64,000 bases of DNA, from assembly GCA_018806915.1 (NCBI GenBank), contig JAGKQI010000099.1, forward strand, positions 868,001-932,000. The letters are read 5' to 3'. Numbering within the stretch: the stretch's first letter is position 1; every line of letters starts with the position of its first letter. This document shows positions 59,192 through 64,000 of this stretch, piece by piece. The DNA is from Phytophthora colocasiae (lineage: Eukaryota; Oomycota; Peronosporomycetes; Peronosporales; Peronosporaceae). Below the pieces are notes generated by a model. That model saw nothing but the letters and a program-made list of their open reading frames with translations, had not been told where the DNA came from and searched no databases. The position numbers and the translations under genes were made by a program.

Positions 59192-62100
59192 TTAATGATC
59201 GGAGGCTAAAGCTGCAGATATCTGCCACTCTGCAGTGCGTTGGAGCTCATCAAATAGCCATTCAGGAGCGTTTTTCAATTGTCTTTGGACTTCTGCCACC
59301 TCCTTTGGATACATGTCAAGCCACGGTAATGCCAGCCCATTGTTTTCCCTATTGCTTCCTTTGTCCCGGTGTCCACGTAAGAACTGGTCGAAGATGGCTT
59401 CAGCCTTGTCGTGTCTACGTTGCGTTATTGTAGCAGCATCCAACGGGATTAAAGTGGAGCTCCCAATAGCTCGATACCCTTCAATAGCACTCCAGAACTT
59501 CCTGTTCAATTCGATCTCCTTTTGAATCGGTTGACGAATAGCGTCTACTCTCAGACTCACTGGACCCGACGAGGTTTTCTCCGGAATCGACGGAGCTTGA
59601 GCAACTTTTAATCTTTCAGTGGCAACCGGTACTTGATAAGTTCGTGGATACAAAATGGCATAAGCGTCATGTACATTGGACGAGAGAGGTTCCGCTGCAA
59701 ACTCACGCCACAAACGTTCCTTTTCCGTCTTCGAAAGTGGCTCCATCCCTTCGAAACCTGTCAATTCCATTGGTTTCCCGCCTAGATTCGACCTTGGAAG
59801 CACCATACGAGCTCCTTGCAACGCTAGATCACCGGTTGACAGTGGCTGACATAGCTTACGGTGTACAATTCGCTTGGAAGGTGATACAGTTTTCGGTTCA
59901 TCAACTTTGACAAGCTCAACACTTTTTGAAACCACAGAGTTCAATCCAGTGCCTTCTAGTTGCAACTCGGTTGAATCACTCCGCTCTATGTCAGCCTCTG
60001 GGGTTCTATCAAGTCTCATGAATGGCTTCGGTGAAGGCATTGCAGGCTTTTGCATCTCTAAAACAGACACGGTTGGCACGATTTCAACTGCTTCGGAAAC
60101 TTCCTCACGCTTGGAAGGCTTCGCAATGACAGTGACGGAGATCGGACAGACTAATGGAATGCTATCGGGCTCTAAACTTTCGATCACCTCTGGCTCTTGT
60201 CTCCTTGTTACTCGTTTGGGTAATATCTTGGGTGTTTCGATACTTTTCGTAGAACGTAGCGCTCGTTTCTTCTTTTTCGCGATAACAAGCGTCTTTCCCT
60301 GGAGTGTCAACGTCTGCGCGTCGTGCCTACCGTCCGTAAACTCCTTAAAAAGGAACTGCGTTGCTGTTTTTTCCACTGGACTTAGAACGTCAACACTCAC
60401 AGCACGTGATACTCCATTCCTTGGGTTTTGTACAATGGGCTTCTGCTGGTACATGGGTGTCACAGCCAGTGGAAAAGCCTTAAGACGTTTATCGTCTTCC
60501 CACTTAACAAACGGTGTATCTGGTCTGACGATCGGGTTCTCGACAGATTCGCACTCTGATGGTTCCTCGGTAGTTGGGTACTCTTTTACTCTTTCCGAGA
60601 CGCGAGACGAACTGATCTCCACTACTGGCGACTGTAGAATTGGTATGCACACTTCTACTGCGAGCTCCTCCTTGTTTTCATCAACAACTGCTTCTGTGTG
60701 AACCAATTCACTTGAATTCGTCTCCAATTCGATTGGATTCGTCATCGATTCGACAGGAATCGCATCAATTTTTGCGGTTATTTCACCCTCATCTCCTGCA
60801 TCATGTTCCTCGCCTCCTTTTGAATCAATTTTACCGCTCAGAACTTCAACACTTCCATTAACCTTTCCACCAGAATCACTACCAGATGAATTGTCCATTG
60901 GAATGACATTTACCAGGTCCGTTAGTGAGGTCACCTTCTCCTCTATGGTGGGGGTTGTTGGCGTTGGGCTTGCTGGCTGTAGACTGGACACGGACGAAGC
61001 GCGATTCAGTGAGCGAGAGCTTTGTTGTTTGATCTCCTCTTGGGTCTCAGGGACTTTAACTTGAGGAGGTGTCACTTCCGGGACTTCTGGTAGAGGTTGT
61101 GGTGCTCCAGGCGAGTCAGGAACGACTATCCGCTGTCGACTTCCAGCTCGCATCTTCTCTCTGGATGAGCTTAATCTCTGAGCCTTTTCCAGAACTTCCT
61201 TGATACCTGGAGCTGAGCTGTCCGTTGATTTCACACCTCCACGTCTCCACATCGCCTCTACAGCAAAACTATCCAGCACTTTAGGATTCGACACTGTCGT
61301 TCTGGATAAATCTTTATCAGGTGCTGAACATCCGATCACGAAATTCCCGAAATGAAAATCAGAACCGTCAAGTACTGGCAGCAAATTATCCTTCACAGAG
61401 GTAAAACCTTCGTCACTATCACTTTCACTATCTCCAGGCTGGCGTTGAAGTCTTCGATGTTTCTTTGCTCGTTCCAACTCCTCCCTTTTACGGTTGCGAC
61501 GGATTTCTTTCACTTGAACGACAGGATTTGGCTCAGGTTTTGCTTGACTTGAGATTTTATCCAGACTTACGAAATGAGTAGGGGGCATCTCTAATTCTCC
61601 AGTTAGAGGGTTGTGCTCCGAAATAGCGGGAAGAACCTCTAAAGTTGTAGTATTTTGTCTGGTGCGCTCTTCCTCTTCAGCTAACAGACGTTCCTCTTCG
61701 AATAACAGCAAGGAGCTTGCTGCATAAGTTGTATTCATTGTTTCGCTGTCAGGATCATACAAATTCCTCGACGAGAAGCCTTGATGATAAGTTTCCAGTA
61801 CACGTCGCGTGTTTTTCAGACTGCTGCGACGTCTAGGCAATTGGTCGGTAAATAACGTCGCAGCACTCTGAAGTCTGGCCAATTTCATGCTCCTTCTCCC
61901 GCTTTTACTCATATTTTCATCCCCAAGCATTTCTTCTTCATCACTGTCTTCACTCTCACTTTCTTCGTTATCTTCTTGGTGTTTCTCATCCATAGTCACC
62001 ATATTCTCAGCCAGCCAGCAGCAACAGGAGCGGAACAGATTCAGCACGAGAAGACGGTGTAACTTACTCACAGCTTCCTTCTGCAGAGGGTGAAGAGCTT

Positions 62101-64000
62101 CTGGAAGCGATTCGGCCTTTAGTTTTTCCTCCAGAATAACTCGAGCCTGAAATTTGGAAGAATACCGAGCCATTTCCTTCTCTAAGAACATCTTCTGCTC
62201 GTAATATGGCAGATCCAGTGTATTGCTAGTAAAAGTTGACTCCGATTCACGCTCCCCCGTCTCAAGGACTCGTTTCGCGTACTCTAAGCGAACTACGACA
62301 GTTTTCATCTCGTTTTGCTTTATCAACGCCATAGCCATAGCAAGTCTTGACTGTTCTAACGCCAATCGCGTCCCACAAACGTCCTCCACTCGTCTCGCAG
62401 GGGTAAACAAGGCATCACGACACATTTTCTCTTTCTCATCGATTTGATCTTGTATCTTCTTCACTTTCTTTTCAGCTTTTCGAAATTTCCGCTTACATCG
62501 AATCAATAACGAGTCGATGTCCAGTTTTAGTGCTTCCTGCTGACTATCCAAGGTCTTTACAGCTCCATCTCGAGCACAAAACTGTTCAAATTCGAGGAAA
62601 AAGAGTTCTCGCTTGAAGAAAAGCTCCGCTGAAGCATCAGTGGAGAACAATCGGAGCATTCCAACGTCATTTCTAGCAGATACCGATGAATCATTACTTC
62701 CTTTCGAGAAAAGTGCACTCCACTCTTTTTCAGCTTGTTGGATCCTCAGATAAATCTCCCACAACTCACTCTCTCCAGTCGAACACTCGTCTTCAAGTTT
62801 ATAAGCCTGGGTAAGAACATCATCAGTTGAAAATTCCAGAGAAAAGAGTAAACCTACAAAACTTGGAATCAGTTCCTGCTCACAAGCTTCAGTATCCAAC
62901 GTCGATCCAAGGAGATAACGAGTGTAAGCCTCGTAGTTCCCTGTCTCATTCTCTTTAATTTTTCTAGTCTTGGAGCTTTCTTTTACCAGTTTTCGAGGTA
63001 AAACAGATCGTAAGAACTCATGATTTGTAAAACACAAGCGCGTCTTCAAAGCATTGAGAAATCCTCGAGAGCGATTCACAGCAGCTGAAAAATTCGAGTC
63101 TACAGCAAAGCGAATTTGCTTCTGCCGTAGCCAAAGCTCTTCCTGTAGTGTACTATGCCACTGTCCAGTGCGTAGTTCGGCAGGAATCCGTACGCCTGTT
63201 GTCCATTCACCAGTCATGATCATAGTCATGCACCACAACAGTCTTTGGGTTTTATCCAACTCCTCAACACTTTCCCGACTGAGGATTCTCCGGGAATAAA
63301 AAGCATAAATCCCTTCATTTAGCAGAGAACGAGTATCTGCATCAGGCGCAAGCTGAACTGGAGATAACCCATGGCGATTCACCCGTTTCAATGTCGCAGC
63401 TCCTTCACTAAGCAGCAACGTAACAATTTCCAGACGTCGTTCAGGTTCCTCAATCTGAGCCGCAATATGCAGCGCTGTATTTCCCGATGAATCGTCCACT
63501 GCGTTTACAAGATGTCGCGACTGTAAAATGGCATTACGAACTTCCATGACGCTGTCCCGGACTAAAACACCGTGAAAATGACGAACAGCTTCTCCTGATG
63601 TGGCCAAAATCAAGTCTTGCTTATCTTTTTTCAACCGTTCGAGGCTATTGCTCTCACCGTACATGTAACTTGGTAAACCTCCAAAAATTGAGCCAGCATC
63701 TGAAAAACTCCCGTAAAACATCATCGGAAAGAACACTGATAGTTCACGATAGCTTTCCCAAGCGTCCAACCGTAAGGAATCCTCTAAGAAACTATCTGTT
63801 CGATCCCATTTGGCCCCTTTCCAAGCGTTAAACACCGCGAATAGCAAATTCCGTCTCTGCTGACGAGCACAAAGCAATCGAAGGGTAAGAAAAAGCTTCC
63901 GTTTACGGATGAAATGAGTCCATGCTTCGAAGGTTCTCCATAAAATGAGAGAATCTCGATTATCTCGCCAGATATCCAGTATCCGCTGCACTCGTGACCG
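59192..64000 (-). CDS. large ankyrin-repeat and coiled-coil protein, 5' end outside the window
   Basis: A single frame of about 1,600 codons stays open to the window edge, so the N-terminus is missing. The visible start has W-spaced helices (LWRTFEAWTHFIRKRK, LLFAVFNAWKG) that resemble Sfi1/IQ-type centrin- or calmodulin-binding repeats. Next come ankyrin-like repeats (HLVNAVDDSSGNTALHIAAQ, then RHGLSPVQLAPD). A long Glu/Lys/Arg coiled-coil region (about residues 470-640) follows, then an acidic run (ESEDSDEEEMLGDE) and a ~700-residue Ser/Pro/Glu-rich disordered part. The C-terminus is again helical (VAEVQRQLKNAPEWLFDEL). A cytoskeletal, basal-body or scaffold role is inferred from these motifs only. 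Confidence 0.82.
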   Translation of the reverse strand, partial: RSRVQRILDIWRDNRDSLILWRTFEAWTHFIRKRKLFLTLRLLCARQQRRNLLFAVFNAWKGAKWDRTDSFLEDSLRLDAWESYRELSVFFPMMFYGSFSDAGSIFGGLPSYMYGESNSLERLKKDKQDLILATSGEAVRHFHGVLVRDSVMEVRNAILQSRHLVNAVDDSSGNTALHIAAQIEEPERRLEIVTLLLSEGAATLKRVNRHGLSPVQLAPDADTRSLLNEGIYAFYSRRILSRESVEELDKTQRLLWCMTMIMTGEWTTGVRIPAELRTGQWHSTLQEELWLRQKQIRFAVDSNFSAAVNRSRGFLNALKTRLCFTNHEFLRSVLPRKLVKESSKTRKIKENETGNYEAYTRYLLGSTLDTEACEQELIPSFVGLLFSLEFSTDDVLTQAYKLEDECSTGESELWEIYLRIQQAEKEWSALFSKGSNDSSVSARNDVGMLRLFSTDASAELFFKRELFFLEFEQFCARDGAVKTLDSQQEALKLDIDSLLIRCKRKFRKAEKKVKKIQDQIDEKEKMCRDALFTPARRVEDVCGTRLALEQSRLAMAMALIKQNEMKTVVVRLEYAKRVLETGERESESTFTSNTLDLPYYEQKMFLEKEMARYSSKFQARVILEEKLKAESLPEALHPLQKEAVSKLHRLLVLNLFRSCCCWLAENMVTMDEKHQEDNEESESEDSDEEEMLGDENMSKSGRRSMKLARLQSAATLFTDQLPRRRSSLKNTRRVLETYHQGFSSRNLYDPDSETMNTTYAASSLLLFEEERLLAEEEERTRQNTTTLEVLPAISEHNPLTGELEMPPTHFVSLDKISSQAKPEPNPVVQVKEIRRNRKREELERAKKHRRLQRQPGDSESDSDEGFTSVKDNLLPVLDGSDFHFGNFVIGCSAPDKDLSRTTVSNPKVLDSFAVEAMWRRGGVKSTDSSAPGIKEVLEKAQRLSSSREKMRAGSRQRIVVPDSPGAPQPLPEVPEVTPPQVKVPETQEEIKQQSSRSLNRASSVSSLQPASPTPTTPTIEEKVTSLTDLVNVIPMDNSSGSDSGGKVNGSVEVLSGKIDSKGGEEHDAGDEGEITAKIDAIPVESMTNPIELETNSSELVHTEAVVDENKEELAVEVCIPILQSPVVEISSSRVSERVKEYPTTEEPSECESVENPIVRPDTPFVKWEDDKRLKAFPLAVTPMYQQKPIVQNPRNGVSRAVSVDVLSPVEKTATQFLFKEFTDGRHDAQTLTLQGKTLVIAKKKKRALRSTKSIETPKILPKRVTRRQEPEVIESLEPDSIPLVCPISVTVIAKPSKREEVSEAVEIVPTVSVLEMQKPAMPSPKPFMRLDRTPEADIERSDSTELQLEGTGLNSVVSKSVELVKVDEPKTVSPSKRIVHRKLCQPLSTGDLALQGARMVLPRSNLGGKPMELTGFEGMEPLSKTEKERLWREFAAEPLSSNVHDAYAILYPRTYQVPVATERLKVAQAPSIPEKTSSGPVSLRVDAIRQPIQKEIELNRKFWSAIEGYRAIGSSTLIPLDAATITQRRHDKAEAIFDQFLRGHRDKGSNRENNGLALPWLDMYPKEVAEVQRQLKNAPEWLFDELQRTAEWQISAALASDH

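Overview
The window looks like nuclear DNA of an oomycete, most likely a Phytophthora-type genome. Compact genes with very short introns (57-78 bp) sit among piggyBac, PIF/Harbinger, pogo and LTR elements. The genes include an SNF1-type kinase, the proteasome subunit RPN12, an AAAP amino-acid transporter and bacterial-type xylose isomerases. This assignment is inferred from gene content and family resemblance, not from a database search.

Left part (1-6.7 kb): the end of a coiled-coil protein gene, a decayed pyrimidine 5'-nucleotidase (UMPH-1 family) pseudogene, an SNF1/AMPK-like kinase, an intact four-exon nucleotidase, and a convergent membrane acyltransferase whose stop codon overlaps the nucleotidase 3' end. 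Transposon belt (6.9-14.9 kb): a pogo-like transposase remnant, a complete piggyBac element with TTAA ends (8206-12355) and, 7 bp further on, a PIF/Harbinger element (12363-14873) with a 3-bp target duplication. Next come a hairpin-rich spacer, a second acyltransferase, and two nearly identical xylose isomerase genes arranged head to head (17298-18656 minus, 20467-21825 plus) with related promoters.

The centre (22.1-45.8 kb, 37% of the window) is one tandem LTR-retrotransposon array on the minus strand. It has five ~992-bp LTRs alternating with four ~4.69-kb internal regions, all flanked by a single pair of CGGA duplications. The internal regions show Gag, a basic region and a retropepsin-like protease, plus an extra ORF whose last ~36 codons lie in the LTR and end in a SUMO-interaction-like motif. 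I see no reverse transcriptase, RNase H or integrase, so the element appears non-autonomous. Many copy differences are single-base homopolymer indels, so residual long-read sequencing error must be considered.

Right part (45.8-64 kb): a pogo-type transposase tail, a 370-bp MITE, a third acyltransferase, a third nucleotidase with one intron, RPN12, a chromodomain protein, an NTF2-like small protein, an AAAP transporter with five exons, a sulfatase-fold membrane phosphotransferase-like protein, and a large ankyrin/coiled-coil protein running off the edge. The repeated nucleotidase, acyltransferase and isomerase genes on both sides of the mobile DNA suggest that the locus grew by segmental and inverted duplication with gene conversion. 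The duplicated genes relate to pyrimidine nucleotide salvage, lipid or carbohydrate acylation and pentose use, but nothing in the sequence proves they share a pathway.
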